From positions 9,552-73,551 of the forward strand of contig JAVVHE010000014.1 in the NCBI GenBank assembly GCA_032249695.1: a stretch of 64,000 nt of DNA. The letters are read 5' to 3'. A program made the translations under genes and the position numbers. Position 1 is the stretch's first letter, and the number at the start of each line of letters is the position of its first letter. This document shows, one piece after another, positions 1 to 8,239 of this stretch. The notes under the pieces are model-generated. The model did no database searches and was not told where the DNA came from. It worked only from the letters and a program-made list of their open reading frames with translations. Origin of the DNA: JAVVHE01 sp032249695 (GTDB lineage: Bacteria; Pseudomonadota; Alphaproteobacteria; Sphingomonadales; Sphingomonadaceae).

Positions 1-255
1 CGCAGCCTTGGCGCGCTCGGCCAAGCGGCGGCCAACCTCGGCCGCCGCCTCGCGGGTCGCACCGGTTGACCCGCGCACGTCCTTCTCCAGCGTGGAGGCT
101 GCATCGTCCGTGTGGCCACTCGCATCGTCGATGCCCTGGGCGTAGATATGCCGGCTCGACCGATGGACGCTGAGGCGCGGGCGGCCATAGGCGCGCGCGC
201 GCAAAGCCGAGCGGACCCGGCGGCGGCGGCGATCAAAGAGACTGAGACCGCTCAC
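1..255 (-). CDS. rplR: 50S ribosomal protein L18, 3' part outside window
   Basis: Binds 5S rRNA in the large-subunit central protuberance. The first 85 codons are present and the gene continues past the left edge. The start is a GTG that overlaps the rplF stop (GTGA). The protein opens with an SLSLFDRRRRRVR-type basic N-terminus, followed by the L18 core with SVHRSSRHIYAQ and STLEKDVRG. No ATG fits the family start, so the GTG is preferred. It follows rplF in spc operon order. Confidence 0.93.
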   Translation of the reverse strand, partial: MSGLSLFDRRRRRVRSALRARAYGRPRLSVHRSSRHIYAQGIDDASGHTDDAASTLEKDVRGSTGATREAAAEVGRRLAERAKAA

Positions 256-785
256 TTCTTCTTGCCCTCCTTACGGAAGATAAACTCGCCCTGGTACTTG
301 ATGCCCTTGCCCTTATACGGCTCCGGCTTCCGCCAGCGGCGGATCTCGGCAGCGACCTGGCCAACCTTCTGCTTGTCGTGGCCGCTGATTTCCACCTTGG
401 TCGGCTCGGGCGTCTTGATCGTGATCCCCTCGGGGATCTCGTAATTGACGTCGTGGCTGTAGCCGAGCTGCAGCTTCAGAATCTTGCCCTGGGTAGCAGC
501 GCGGTAACCGACACCGGTTATCTCCAGCACCTTGGTGAACCCCTCGGTGACACCGGTCACCAGATTTTGCACGTTGGTTCGGCTCATGCCCCAGAAAGCA
601 CGTGCGCGCTTGCTGTCGGAGCGCGGCTTCACCGCGATCTGGTCGCCCTCGATCGCATACTCGATGTCCTCAAGCATCTTCAGCGCCAGCACGCCCTTCG
701 GCCCCTTGACCGAAAGCATGTCGCCGTCGACCGTCGCGGTGACGCCCGCGGGGACCGCGATCGGCTTTTTCCCAATCCGGCTCAT
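252..785 (-). CDS. rplF: 50S ribosomal protein L6
   Basis: Large-subunit protein near the factor-binding site. It is 177 aa, the normal length, and begins MSRIGKKPIAVPAGV. The C-terminal L6 signature region (KPEPYKGKGIKY) is followed by a lysine-rich tail. Its ATG overlaps the rpsH stop by 4 bp (ATGA) and its own stop overlaps the rplR GTG, so translation is probably coupled across all three genes. Confidence 0.98.
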   Translation of the reverse strand: MSRIGKKPIAVPAGVTATVDGDMLSVKGPKGVLALKMLEDIEYAIEGDQIAVKPRSDSKRARAFWGMSRTNVQNLVTGVTEGFTKVLEITGVGYRAATQGKILKLQLGYSHDVNYEIPEGITIKTPEPTKVEISGHDKQKVGQVAAEIRRWRKPEPYKGKGIKYQGEFIFRKEGKKK

Positions 786-1183
786 CAGAACACCTGTGCG
801 ATGAGCTCGCCGCCAACGTTCTGCTCGCGCGCTTCCGCGTCTGACAGAACGCCCTTGGGCGTCGAGACGATGGTAATGCCCAGCCCGTTCTTGACGCGCG
901 GCAGGTCCGCGACGCCCGAATAGACGCGGCGGCCCGGCTTCGAGACGCGCTTCACAAAGCGAATCGCGGGTTGGCCTTCGAAATATTTGAGATCGATGCG
1001 GAACGCCTTGGTGGCAGTCGTGTTGCCCTCCTCGCTGTAGCCGCGAATGTAGCCCTCGCGCTTCAACACTTCGAGAACGTTCGCGCGCAGTTGGCTTGCG
1101 GGCGTCAGCACGCTGTCCTTTTTGGCCTGCTGGCCATTGCGGATGCGCGTCAGCAGGTCGCCGATCGGATCGGTCAGGTTCAT
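785..1183 (-). CDS. rpsH: 30S ribosomal protein S8
   Basis: Binds 16S rRNA helix 21 in the small-subunit platform. In E. coli it is also the translational repressor of the spc operon. It is 132 aa and starts MNLTDPIGDLLTRIRNGQ. The S8 C-terminal signature GLGITIVSTPKGVLSDAEAR is intact. It lies between rpsN and rplF. Whether it regulates this operon cannot be told from the sequence. Confidence 0.98.
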   Translation of the reverse strand: MNLTDPIGDLLTRIRNGQQAKKDSVLTPASQLRANVLEVLKREGYIRGYSEEGNTTATKAFRIDLKYFEGQPAIRFVKRVSKPGRRVYSGVADLPRVKNGLGITIVSTPKGVLSDAEAREQNVGGELIAQVF

Positions 1184-1198
1184 GATTTCTGCCCCTCC

Positions 1199-1504
1199 TT
1201 ACCAGCTCGACTTGGTGACGCCGGGGATCATCCCCCTGTTGGCGAGCTCACGCAGCATCACGCGCGCAATCTTGAACTTGCGGTAATAGGCGCGCGGGCG
1301 ACCCGTCACCATGCAGCGATTGCGGATGCGCGTTGGGTTCGCGTTGCGCGGCAGCTCGGCCATTTTCAGGCGCGCGATCAGCCGCTCGGTCTCGTCAAGC
1401 TCGGTATTGTCGGCAACAGCGCGCAGCTTGGCGTATTTCGCCGCATACTGCTTCACCAACGCTTTCCGGCGCTCGTTCTTGTTGATGGAACTCAGTTTCG
1501 CCAT
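1199..1504 (-). CDS. rpsN: 30S ribosomal protein S14
   Basis: Small-subunit head protein of 101 aa. This is the long form without zinc: there is no CxxC pair, only one Cys (RNRCMVTGRPR). The S14 signature RPRAYYRKFKIAR lies near residues 69-81 and the tail is GMIPGVTKSSW. The gene sits between rplE and rpsH as usual. Confidence 0.98.
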   Translation of the reverse strand: MAKLSSINKNERRKALVKQYAAKYAKLRAVADNTELDETERLIARLKMAELPRNANPTRIRNRCMVTGRPRAYYRKFKIARVMLRELANRGMIPGVTKSSW

Positions 1505-1521
1505 TGGACTTGAAGCTCCGG

Positions 1522-2112
1522 TTAAGCGGCCTGGGCCGTCACGGCCTGGTTCGATTCGCCCGTGAAGGGGATGCCGAACAGCCGCAGCAGATGGCGCGCT
1601 TCCTCGTCGGTGCGTGCCGTGGTGGTAACGATGATATCCATGCCGCGGACCTTCTCGATCCGGTCATAGTTGATTTCGGGGAACACGATCTGCTCCTTGA
1701 GGCCAAGCGCATAATTGCCGCGACCATCGAAGCTCTTCGGGTTGACCCCGCGGAAGTCGCGGATGCGCGGCATCGCGATCGTGATCAGGCGATCGAGAAA
1801 CTCGTACATCCGCTCGCGGCGCAACGTCACCTTGCAGCCGATCGGCATGCCCTCGCGCAGCTTGAAGCTGGCGATCGACTTCTTGGCGCGCGTGACGACG
1901 GGCTTCTGCCCGGCGATTGCCATCATCTCGGCGGCGGCCGCATCGACCTTCTTCTTGTCCTGCGTCGCTTCGCCGACGCCCATGTTGATAACGATCTTGT
2001 CCAGCCGCGGAACCGCCATCGGGTTCTTATAGCCGAACTTCTCGATCATCGCCGTGCGGATGCGCTCCTCATAAAGGCGCTGCATCCGGGCCTTCTGCCG
2101 TCCATCAGCCAT
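1522..2112 (-). CDS. rplE: 50S ribosomal protein L5
   Basis: 5S rRNA-binding protein that contacts the P-site tRNA. It is 196 aa, slightly long because of the N-terminal MADGRQKARMQRLYEERI and an alanine-rich C-terminal tail. The L5 signature region (LDKIVINMGVGEA) is near residue 40. The start overlaps the rplX stop by 8 bp. Confidence 0.98.
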   Translation of the reverse strand: MADGRQKARMQRLYEERIRTAMIEKFGYKNPMAVPRLDKIVINMGVGEATQDKKKVDAAAAEMMAIAGQKPVVTRAKKSIASFKLREGMPIGCKVTLRRERMYEFLDRLITIAMPRIRDFRGVNPKSFDGRGNYALGLKEQIVFPEINYDRIEKVRGMDIIVTTTARTDEEARHLLRLFGIPFTGESNQAVTAQAA

Positions 2113-2425
2113 GGATCACCTCGCCTGAGCGCTTGGCGACGCGCACCTTGGTGCCGTCCGCCTCCACCCGGAAACCAACGCGCGTGGGGCGCCCCGTCTT
2201 GGGATCCTCCAGCGCGACCTTTGACAAATGCAGCGGCGCTTCCACCTTCTTCAGCCCACCCTGTGGGTCGGCCTGGCTCGGCTTCACGTGCCGCGTTGCG
2301 ATATTGACGCCGCGAACAAGAACCTTCCCTTCCCTAGGCATGCTTTCGATGACTTCGCCGTGCTTGCCCTTGTCCTTGCCGGACAGGACGACGACGCGGT
2401 CACCCTTCTTGATTTTGGCGGCCAT
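2105..2425 (-). CDS. rplX: 50S ribosomal protein L24
   Basis: Assembly-initiator protein of the large subunit. It is 106 aa with an N-terminal KOW motif (KGDRVVVLSGKDKGKHGEV, residues 6-24). Its start overlaps the rplN end by one base, in standard spc order. Confidence 0.98.
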   Translation of the reverse strand: MAAKIKKGDRVVVLSGKDKGKHGEVIESMPREGKVLVRGVNIATRHVKPSQADPQGGLKKVEAPLHLSKVALEDPKTGRPTRVGFRVEADGTKVRVAKRSGEVIHG

Positions 2426-2793
2426 TACAGCACCTCCGGCGCCAGGCTGATGATCTTCATGTGGCCGGCCTGCCGCAGCTCGCGGACGACCGGGCCGAAG
2501 ATGCGCGTGCCGATCGGCTCCTGGTTCTTGTTGATCAGCACAGCGGCGTTGCCATCGAAACGGATCACCTGCCCGTCGGGGCGGCGAATGTCCTTGGCGG
2601 TGCGGACGACGACCGCGCGGTGCACGTCGCCCTTCTTCACGCGGCCCTTTGGCGTGGCGTCCTTCACCGACACGACGATCACGTCACCGACGCCCGCGAC
2701 GCGCCGCTTGGAGCCGCCGAGCACCTTGATGCACATGACTTCCTTCGCGCCGCTGTTATCGGCCACGTCGAGGCGGGTTTGCATCTGGATCAC
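2425..2793 (-). CDS. rplN: 50S ribosomal protein L14
   Basis: Large-subunit protein at the inter-subunit bridge. It is 122 aa, the exact family length, and starts MIQMQTRLDVADNSGAKEV. The central basic loop GGSKRRVAGVGD is intact. It follows rpsQ after 15 bp and heads the spc part of the cluster. Confidence 0.98.
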   Translation of the reverse strand: MIQMQTRLDVADNSGAKEVMCIKVLGGSKRRVAGVGDVIVVSVKDATPKGRVKKGDVHRAVVVRTAKDIRRPDGQVIRFDGNAAVLINKNQEPIGTRIFGPVVRELRQAGHMKIISLAPEVL

Positions 2794-2808
2794 GGTTCGA
2801 ACCCTTCC

Positions 2809-3075
2809 TTACTGGCCGGCCGCTTCGAGCGCCGAGCCCGAGGAGACCTTGTCGACGACGCGCCACGTCTTCAGCTTGCTGATCGGCGCGCACTCCTCGA
2901 TCCGGATCACGTCGCCCAGGTGCATGGCATTGTCTTCGTCGTGCGCGTGATACTTCTTCGAGCGACGGACGATCTTGCCGTAGAGCGGGTGGCGGATCTG
3001 CCGCTCTACCAGCACGACGACGGTCTTGTCGCCCTTGTCGCTGACCACTTTCCCCTGCAACACGCGCTTAGGCAT
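2809..3075 (-). CDS. rpsQ: 30S ribosomal protein S17
   Basis: Small-subunit body protein with an OB fold, 88 aa, starting MPKRVLQGKVVSDKGDKTVVV. The S17 signature GDVIRIEE is at residues 54-61. The start overlaps the rpmC end by 8 bp. Confidence 0.97.
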   Translation of the reverse strand: MPKRVLQGKVVSDKGDKTVVVLVERQIRHPLYGKIVRRSKKYHAHDEDNAMHLGDVIRIEECAPISKLKTWRVVDKVSSGSALEAAGQ

Positions 3076-3277
3076 TGGTCGTGGCCTCCTTCGCCTTGCG
3101 CTCGTTCGTCAGCGTCATGATCCGCGCGATCTCGCGGCGCACCTGACGCACCCGGCTGGGCTTCGACAGCTGGTTCGTCGCTTTTTGGAAGCGCAGATTG
3201 AACTGCTCGCGCTTCAGGCCCTGCAGCCGCTCGGCGAGCTGGTCGTCCGTCTGGACGCGCAGATCGGCAGTTTTCAC
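3068..3277 (-). CDS. rpmC: 50S ribosomal protein L29
   Basis: Helical protein by the peptide exit tunnel, the docking site for trigger factor and SRP. It is 69 aa from a GTG that overlaps the rplP stop (GTGA). The N-terminus reads MKTADLRVQTDDQLAERL and the core is LKREQFNLRFQKATNQL. A longer open frame upstream in the same phase only runs antisense-like through rplP, so the GTG is the right start. Confidence 0.95.
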   Translation of the reverse strand: MKTADLRVQTDDQLAERLQGLKREQFNLRFQKATNQLSKPSRVRQVRREIARIMTLTNERKAKEATTNA

Positions 3278-3705
3278 TTCGTCTCTCCGTGCGCTTCGCC
3301 CAAGCGGGCGACGAGCTTCGTCTTGATGGGGAGCTTGGCGGCCGCGCGTTCGAACGCGCCCTCGGCGACCTCGCGGCTGACGCCGTCGATCTCGAACATG
3401 ATGCGGCCGGGCTTCACGCGGCACACCCAGAACTCGGGGTTGCCCTTGCCCGATCCCATGCGGACTTCGGCGGGCTTGGTGCTGACCGGCACATCGGGGA
3501 AGATGCGGATCCACAGCCGTCCCGCGCGCTTCATGTGACGCGAGATGGCGCGGCGCGCCGCCTCGATCTGGCGCGCGGTCACGCGCTCGGGCTCGAGCGC
3601 CTTAAGGCCGAACGCACCGAAGTTGAGCTCGGCGCCCCCCTTCGTCATGCCATGGATGCGGCCCTTGTGGGCCTTCCGGAACTTGGTCCGCTTAGGCTGT
3701 AACAT
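3274..3705 (-). CDS. rplP: 50S ribosomal protein L16
   Basis: Large-subunit protein contacting A-site tRNA. It is 143 aa, starting MLQPKRTKFRKAHKGRIHG, with the signature RMGSGKGNPEFWV in the middle. It precedes rpmC with a 4-bp overlap and follows rpsC after a 61-bp gap. Confidence 0.98.
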   Translation of the reverse strand: MLQPKRTKFRKAHKGRIHGMTKGGAELNFGAFGLKALEPERVTARQIEAARRAISRHMKRAGRLWIRIFPDVPVSTKPAEVRMGSGKGNPEFWVCRVKPGRIMFEIDGVSREVAEGAFERAAAKLPIKTKLVARLGEAHGETK

Positions 3706-3766
3706 GCTTCACCTTCAGTCACCGCGTCAGTGACGGCCGATAAGGCGAGCTAGGAGGGGTTACCTC

Positions 3767-4462
3767 TTAGCGCGCCGGCCGCACTCCGCTCGTCTGCGCT
3801 TCCATCATGAGCTTGTCCTGCGCCATCGGATCATGGCCCAGGATTTCGCCTTTGAAGATCCAAACCTTGACGCCGCACACGCCGTAGGCCGTGTGGGCCT
3901 GCGCCTCGGCATAGTCGACATTCGCGCGGAGCGTATGCAACGGCACGCGCCCCTCACGATACCACTCGGTCCGCGCGATCTCCGCGCCGCCCAGACGGCC
4001 GGCGCAGGTGATGCGGATGCCCTCGGCACCCAGCCGCAGCGCCGACTGCACCGCGCGCTTCATCGCACGCCGGAACGCAACACGCCGTTCCAACTGGTCA
4101 GCAACCGACTGCGCCACGAGCTTCGAATCGATCTCCGGCTTGCGGATTTCGACGATGTTGAGGCTGACCTCGCTCGTCGTCATTTTCGCAAGCTCCTTGC
4201 GGAGCTTCTCGATGTCGGCGCCCTTCTTGCCGATGATCACGCCCGGCCGCGCAGCATAGACGCTGATGCGGCACAGTTTGGCTGGACGTTCGATCACCAC
4301 CTTGCTGATCGCAGCCTGTGGCAGGGTCTTCATGATATACTCGCGGATCTTCAGATCCTCGAGCAAAAGACGGCCGTATTCTTCGCCGCGGGCAAACCAG
4401 CGGCTGTCCCACGTGCGGTTGATCTGCAGGCGCAGACCGATGGGAGAGGTTTTTTGACCCAT
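3767..4462 (-). CDS. rpsC: 30S ribosomal protein S3
   Basis: Small-subunit head protein at the mRNA entry tunnel, 231 aa. It starts MGQKTSPIGLRLQINRTWDS. A type II KH domain carries the RPGVIIGKKGADIEKLR loop (about residues 72-88). The C-terminal S3 domain ends GVRPAR. It follows rplV after 6 bp. Confidence 0.98.
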   Translation of the reverse strand: MGQKTSPIGLRLQINRTWDSRWFARGEEYGRLLLEDLKIREYIMKTLPQAAISKVVIERPAKLCRISVYAARPGVIIGKKGADIEKLRKELAKMTTSEVSLNIVEIRKPEIDSKLVAQSVADQLERRVAFRRAMKRAVQSALRLGAEGIRITCAGRLGGAEIARTEWYREGRVPLHTLRANVDYAEAQAHTAYGVCGVKVWIFKGEILGHDPMAQDKLMMEAQTSGVRPAR

Positions 4463-4468
4463 GCTCGG

Positions 4469-4855
4469 TTACTCCACGGCTGCCGCGTCGCGCTCTCGCA
4501 CGACGATGCGCAGCCGGCTGAACGGCTTTTCGATCCGCGCTCCGCGCCCGCGCGCGCGGGCGACAAAACGCTTCATGACGAGGCCTTTGCCGACGCTCGC
4601 CTCCTGCACGAACAGCGCATCCACATCCAGATTGTGGTTGTTCTCAGCGTTGGCGATCGCGCTCGCCAGAACCTTGCGCACGTCCTTTGCCATACCCTTG
4701 GGGCTGAAAGTGAGGATGTTCATCGCCTCGCCTGCCGGGCGACCGCGAATGAGGCCCGCGACGAGGTTGAGCTTACGCGGAGAGCCACGCAGCGCGGTGT
4801 GGACGGCGAGCGCTTCCTTCTCGCCGACTTTGCGGGGGGACTTTGGCTTGCTCAT
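4469..4855 (-). CDS. rplV: 50S ribosomal protein L22
   Basis: Lines the peptide exit tunnel. It is 128 aa and starts MSKPKSPRKVGEKEALAV. The beta-hairpin region KRFVARARGRGARIEKPFS (about residues 95-113) that reaches into the tunnel is present without deletions. Its start shares one base with the rpsS end. Confidence 0.98.
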   Translation of the reverse strand: MSKPKSPRKVGEKEALAVHTALRGSPRKLNLVAGLIRGRPAGEAMNILTFSPKGMAKDVRKVLASAIANAENNHNLDVDALFVQEASVGKGLVMKRFVARARGRGARIEKPFSRLRIVVRERDAAAVE

Positions 4856-5130
4856 CAGCGCTTCGCCTTCTTGTCGGCCGCATGGCCGGGGAAGAACCGA
4901 GTCGGTGCGAACTCGCCGAGCTTCATGCCGACCATGTCCTCGTTGACCGAAACGGGCACGAACTTTTTGCCGTTATAGACATTGAAGATGAGCCCGACGA
5001 ACTGCGGCAGGATCGTCGAACGGCGCGACCAAGTCTTGATCGGCGCGCGCCCACCCGCTTCATGCGCGGCTTCGGCCTTTTTGATGAGGTAGAGGTCCAC
5101 GAACGGACCCTTCCAGGTGCTGCGCGGCAT
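4855..5130 (-). CDS. rpsS: 30S ribosomal protein S19
   Basis: Small-subunit head protein, 91 aa, starting MPRSTWKGPFVDLYLIKKAE. The family core IKTWSRRSTILPQFVG and the tail EFAPTRFFPGHAADKKAKR are intact. It lies 3 bp after rplB. Confidence 0.98.
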   Translation of the reverse strand: MPRSTWKGPFVDLYLIKKAEAAHEAGGRAPIKTWSRRSTILPQFVGLIFNVYNGKKFVPVSVNEDMVGMKLGEFAPTRFFPGHAADKKAKR

Positions 5131-5133
5131 CGG

Positions 5134-5967
5134 TTACTTCTTCTTCGCGTGGCGGCTGCGGATGATCATCTTGTCCGTGGCCTTGTTGCTGCGGGTCTTC
5201 ATGCCCTTGGTCGGCTTGCCCCACGGGGTCACCGGGTGGCGGCCGCCCGAGGTGCGGCCTTCGCCGCCGCCGTGCGGGTGGTCGACCGGATTCTTGGCGA
5301 CACCCCGGCTCAAGGGACGCTGCCCCATCCATCGCGCACGGCCCGCCTTGGCCAGATACTGGTTCATGTTGTCCGGATTGGAGACCGCACCGACCGAGGC
5401 CATGCAGTCCGCACGGACATAGCGCTGCTCGCCCGAGTTGAGGCGGATGATAACCATGCCGCGATCGCGCCCGACGACCTGGGCATAGCCGCCCGCCGCA
5501 CGCGCCAGCTGGCCGCCCTTTAGCGGCTTCAGCTCGATATTGTGGACGATCGACCCAACCGGCATCTGGCCGATCTCCATCGCGTTACCCGGCTTCACGT
5601 CGACCTTGCGGCCAGCGACCACCTGATCGCCCACGGCAAGCCGCTGCGGCGCGATGATATAAGCCTGCTCGCCATCCTGATAGCGGATGAGCGCGATGAA
5701 CGCGGTGCGGTTGGGATCGTATTCGATCCGCTCGACGCTCGCGGGCATGTCCCACTTGCGGCGCTTGAAATCAACGATGCGATAGCGCTGCTTGTGGCCG
5801 CCGCCGATCCCACGCGCGGTCGCGTGACCCATATTGTTGCGGCCGCCGGACTTCATCAGCCCTTCGGTGAGCGCCTTGACGGGCTTGCCCTTGTACAGGC
5901 CCGACCGGTCGATCAGGACCAGGCCGCGCCGAGCCGAGCTTGTCGGGTTATATTGCTTCAGCGCCAT
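5134..5967 (-). CDS. rplB: 50S ribosomal protein L2
   Basis: Core large-subunit protein needed for peptidyl-transferase centre assembly, 277 aa. It starts MALKQYNPTSSARRGLVLID. The signature NPVDHPHGGGEGRTSGGR near residue 225 contains the conserved His. The tail is KKATDKMIIRSRHAKKK-like. Confidence 0.98.
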   Translation of the reverse strand: MALKQYNPTSSARRGLVLIDRSGLYKGKPVKALTEGLMKSGGRNNMGHATARGIGGGHKQRYRIVDFKRRKWDMPASVERIEYDPNRTAFIALIRYQDGEQAYIIAPQRLAVGDQVVAGRKVDVKPGNAMEIGQMPVGSIVHNIELKPLKGGQLARAAGGYAQVVGRDRGMVIIRLNSGEQRYVRADCMASVGAVSNPDNMNQYLAKAGRARWMGQRPLSRGVAKNPVDHPHGGGEGRTSGGRHPVTPWGKPTKGMKTRSNKATDKMIIRSRHAKKK

Positions 5968-5968
5968 C

Positions 5969-6280
5969 TCAGATCCCTGTCGTCACGTCGATCGTCTCGC
6001 CCGCTTCCAGCGTGACGATCGCCTTCTTCTCGTCCGAGCGGAAATACTTCGCGCCCTTCCAGCGCTTGGTCTTCCCCTTCTGGACAAGCGTATTGACTGC
6101 CTTCACGCGCACGCTGAACAGCGCCTCGACCGCCTCCTTGATCTCGGGCTTCGAGGCACCGATCGCGACCTTGAACGCGACCTGGTTGTGCTCGCTGATG
6201 AGCGTCGTCTTCTCGGTGATGATCGGCGCCTTCACCACGTCATAGTGCTTCAGCGCGATCGCTTGGGGTGCCTTAGCCAT
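5969..6280 (-). CDS. rplW: 50S ribosomal protein L23
   Basis: Exit-tunnel protein that docks trigger factor and SRP, 103 aa. It starts MAKAPQAIALKHYDVVKAPIITEKT. The L23 signature VNTLVQKGKTKRWKG (near residues 62-76) is intact. Its start overlaps the rplD end by 8 bp. Confidence 0.97.
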   Translation of the reverse strand: MAKAPQAIALKHYDVVKAPIITEKTTLISEHNQVAFKVAIGASKPEIKEAVEALFSVRVKAVNTLVQKGKTKRWKGAKYFRSDEKKAIVTLEAGETIDVTTGI

Positions 6281-6938
6281 TCGCCGTCTCCTCGGCCGGA
6301 GCCGCGCGGCTGCCCAGCACCGACAGGCGCTCGGTCAGCCGCTCGACACCCGCGCGGCTCAGCACGAGCGTGTCGTGGTTCATGATGTCATAGACGTTCG
6401 CGCCGATGCTCGGCAGCACGTTCACCTTATAGAGATTCTGGCACGCGAGGCGGAAATTCTGGTCGACACCCTCGCCGTCGATGAACAGCGCCTTCGTTAG
6501 GCCGAGCGCTGCGAGCCGCTCCTTCATCGCCTTGGTCTTGGCGTCGTTCAGCCGCAGCTCATCGACGACGATCAGCTTGCCCTCGGCGGCCTTGACCGAC
6601 AGCGCGGTCGCAAGGCCAAGCGCGCGGACCTTCTTGTTGAGGCTCTGATCAAACGAGCGTGCGCGCGGCCCGTGCGCCTTGCCGCCGCCGATGAACTGCG
6701 GCGCGGCACGGTTGCCGTGGCGGGCGGTGCCGCCGCCCTTCTGACGCCCGAACTTCTTGCCGGTGCGCGATACGTCGGACCGCTCCTGCGCCGCGCGCGC
6801 ATAGGCACGGCGATTGGCGAGCTGCCAGTTGATCACGCGGAAGAGGATGTCCTTCCGCGCGGGGAGGCCGAAAATCTGCGGCGCGAGATCGATCTCGCCC
6901 GCGTCGGCTCCGCTCAAGGTCTTGACCGCGATCTTCAC
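6273..6938 (-). CDS. rplD: 50S ribosomal protein L4
   Basis: Large-subunit protein whose extended loop reaches the exit tunnel; in E. coli it represses the S10 operon. It is 221 aa and starts at a GTG overlapping the rplC stop (GTGA). The loop GRQKGGGTARHGNRAAPQF is intact near residues 67-85. Whether it acts as a repressor here is unknown; see the leader hairpin upstream of rplC. Confidence 0.96.
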   Translation of the reverse strand: MKIAVKTLSGADAGEIDLAPQIFGLPARKDILFRVINWQLANRRAYARAAQERSDVSRTGKKFGRQKGGGTARHGNRAAPQFIGGGKAHGPRARSFDQSLNKKVRALGLATALSVKAAEGKLIVVDELRLNDAKTKAMKERLAALGLTKALFIDGEGVDQNFRLACQNLYKVNVLPSIGANVYDIMNHDTLVLSRAGVERLTERLSVLGSRAAPAEETANG

Positions 6939-7669
6939 GCCGCGTCCCCTTCGTTCGTCTCGACGACGGCAGGCTCAGCGCCCCCGGCCGTCTCGGTGAG
7001 CTTCAGCGCCGCCGGATAGGGCGCGCCCTCGGGCCGCGGCGCCTTGACGGCATCGCGCACCAGCAGCCACGCCCCCGCGGGACCAGGCACCGAGCCGCGC
7101 ACGAAAATGAGGTCGCGCTCGGCATCCGTGCCGACGACGATCAGATTCTGCTGCGTGCGGGTGGCGGCTCCCATGTGGCCGGCCATCTTCTTGTTCTTGA
7201 AAACCTTGCCCGGATCCTGGCGGTTGCCCGTCGAACCGTGGCTGCGGTGGCTGACCGACACACCGTGAGTCGCGCGCAGACCGCCGAAATTCCAGCGCTT
7301 CATGACGCCCGCAAAGCCTTTGCCCTGCGTGGTGCCGGTCACGTCGACCATCTGGCCAGCCACGAAATGCTCGGCCGACAGCCGCACACCGACATCGAGC
7401 AACGCGTCCTCGGCGACTCGGAACTCGGCGAGCTCGGCCTTGGGCTCAACCTGTGCCTTGCCGAAATGACCACGCTCGGGCTTGCTGATGTTCTTGGGCT
7501 TGGCGCTGCCAGCGCCCAGCTGGACAGCGGTGTAACCGTCCTGGTCGCCGGTGCGGCGCGCGACGACCTGGCACCCTTCCAGCGCCAGCACGGTGACAGG
7601 CACGTGACGTCCGTCATCGGCAAACAGCCGGGTCATGCCCATTTTCTTCGCGATCACGCCAGTGCGCAT
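6935..7669 (-). CDS. rplC: 50S ribosomal protein L3
   Basis: Assembly-initiator protein close to the peptidyl-transferase centre, 244 aa. It starts MRTGVIAKKMGMTRLFADDG. The L3 signature FGGLRATHGVSVSHRSHGSTG-type loop is near residue 148. The C-terminal tail is acidic and alanine-rich (ending NEGDAA), longer than in E. coli. It is separated from rpsJ by 233 bp holding a candidate promoter and a strong hairpin. Confidence 0.97.
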   Translation of the reverse strand: MRTGVIAKKMGMTRLFADDGRHVPVTVLALEGCQVVARRTGDQDGYTAVQLGAGSAKPKNISKPERGHFGKAQVEPKAELAEFRVAEDALLDVGVRLSAEHFVAGQMVDVTGTTQGKGFAGVMKRWNFGGLRATHGVSVSHRSHGSTGNRQDPGKVFKNKKMAGHMGAATRTQQNLIVVGTDAERDLIFVRGSVPGPAGAWLLVRDAVKAPRPEGAPYPAALKLTETAGGAEPAVVETNEGDAA

Positions 7670-7725
7670 CGCCGGTTCCTTCCATCAGAGGCCCGATTGA
7701 AACCGGGCGTGAGTGCCAAAACGAT

Positions 7726-7753
7726 AAGGCCCGCGCCGTGCGGCGAGGGCCTT
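7726..7753 (-). terminator. Hairpin in the rpsJ-rplC gap, terminator or attenuator
   Basis: On the minus strand a 7-bp perfect outer stem (AAGGCCC/GGGCCTT), a 1x1 mismatch and a 4-bp inner stem (CGCC/GGCG) close a 4-nt loop. TTATCGTTTT follows. It lies after rpsJ and just downstream of a promoter-like site for rplC. It could end part of the tuf-rpsJ transcript or act as a 5' leader structure of the S10 genes. The stem is seen directly; its role is inferred. Confidence 0.5.
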
Positions 7754-7762
7754 GCCGCCAAC

Positions 7763-7791
7763 TCTGTAGCCTGCGCATTTGTCAAGCGCAA
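7763..7791 (-). promoter_or_regulatory. Candidate promoter for rplC and the rest of S10
   Basis: TTGCGC and TACAGA are spaced 17 bp apart on the minus strand. A second -35-like TTGACA overlaps but has no good -10 at 17 bp. It stands about 100 bp before the rplC start, within the unusually long rpsJ-rplC gap. It is read by eye only. Confidence 0.4.
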
Positions 7792-7902
7792 GCTGTATCC
7801 GAACACCCGTGCCGCCATACTGAACTCTCTTGACGCACGCTGGGTGCGAGAAAGGTCAGCGGGTGCCTGGGACACGTCCACGATAACGTTGCCCAAGCCC
7901 GC

Positions 7903-8214
7903 TCAGGCCAGCTTGATCTCCACGTCCACACCCGCCGCGAGGTCGAGCTTCATCAGCGCGTCGACCGTCTGCGGCGTGGGATCCACGATGTCGAGCAGCC
8001 GCTTGTAGGTCCGGACCTCGAACTGCTCGCGGCTCTTCTTGTCCACGTGCGGACTGCGATTAACCGTGAACTTCTCAATCCGCGTCGGCAGCGGAATCGG
8101 GCCGCGGATGGCGGCGCCGGTGCGCTTGGCGGTCTCGGCGATTTCCCCCGTCGCCGAGTCGAGAACCCGGTGATCGAAGGCCTTCAGCCGAATGCGGATA
8201 TTCTGAGCGTCCAC
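7903..8214 (-). CDS. rpsJ: 30S ribosomal protein S10
   Basis: Small-subunit head protein (NusE), also part of the Nus antitermination complex. It is 103 aa from a GTG start (MDAQNIRIRLKAFDHRVLD). This matches the family start and length; upstream in-frame codons read into the tuf tail and are not conserved. The signature GPIPLPTRIEKFTVNRSPHV is intact. It lies 25 bp after tuf, so it is probably co-transcribed with tuf. Confidence 0.96.
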   Translation of the reverse strand: MDAQNIRIRLKAFDHRVLDSATGEIAETAKRTGAAIRGPIPLPTRIEKFTVNRSPHVDKKSREQFEVRTYKRLLDIVDPTPQTVDALMKLDLAAGVDVEIKLA

Positions 8215-8239
8215 GGTCAATCGGTCTTTCTGGTGTGTC

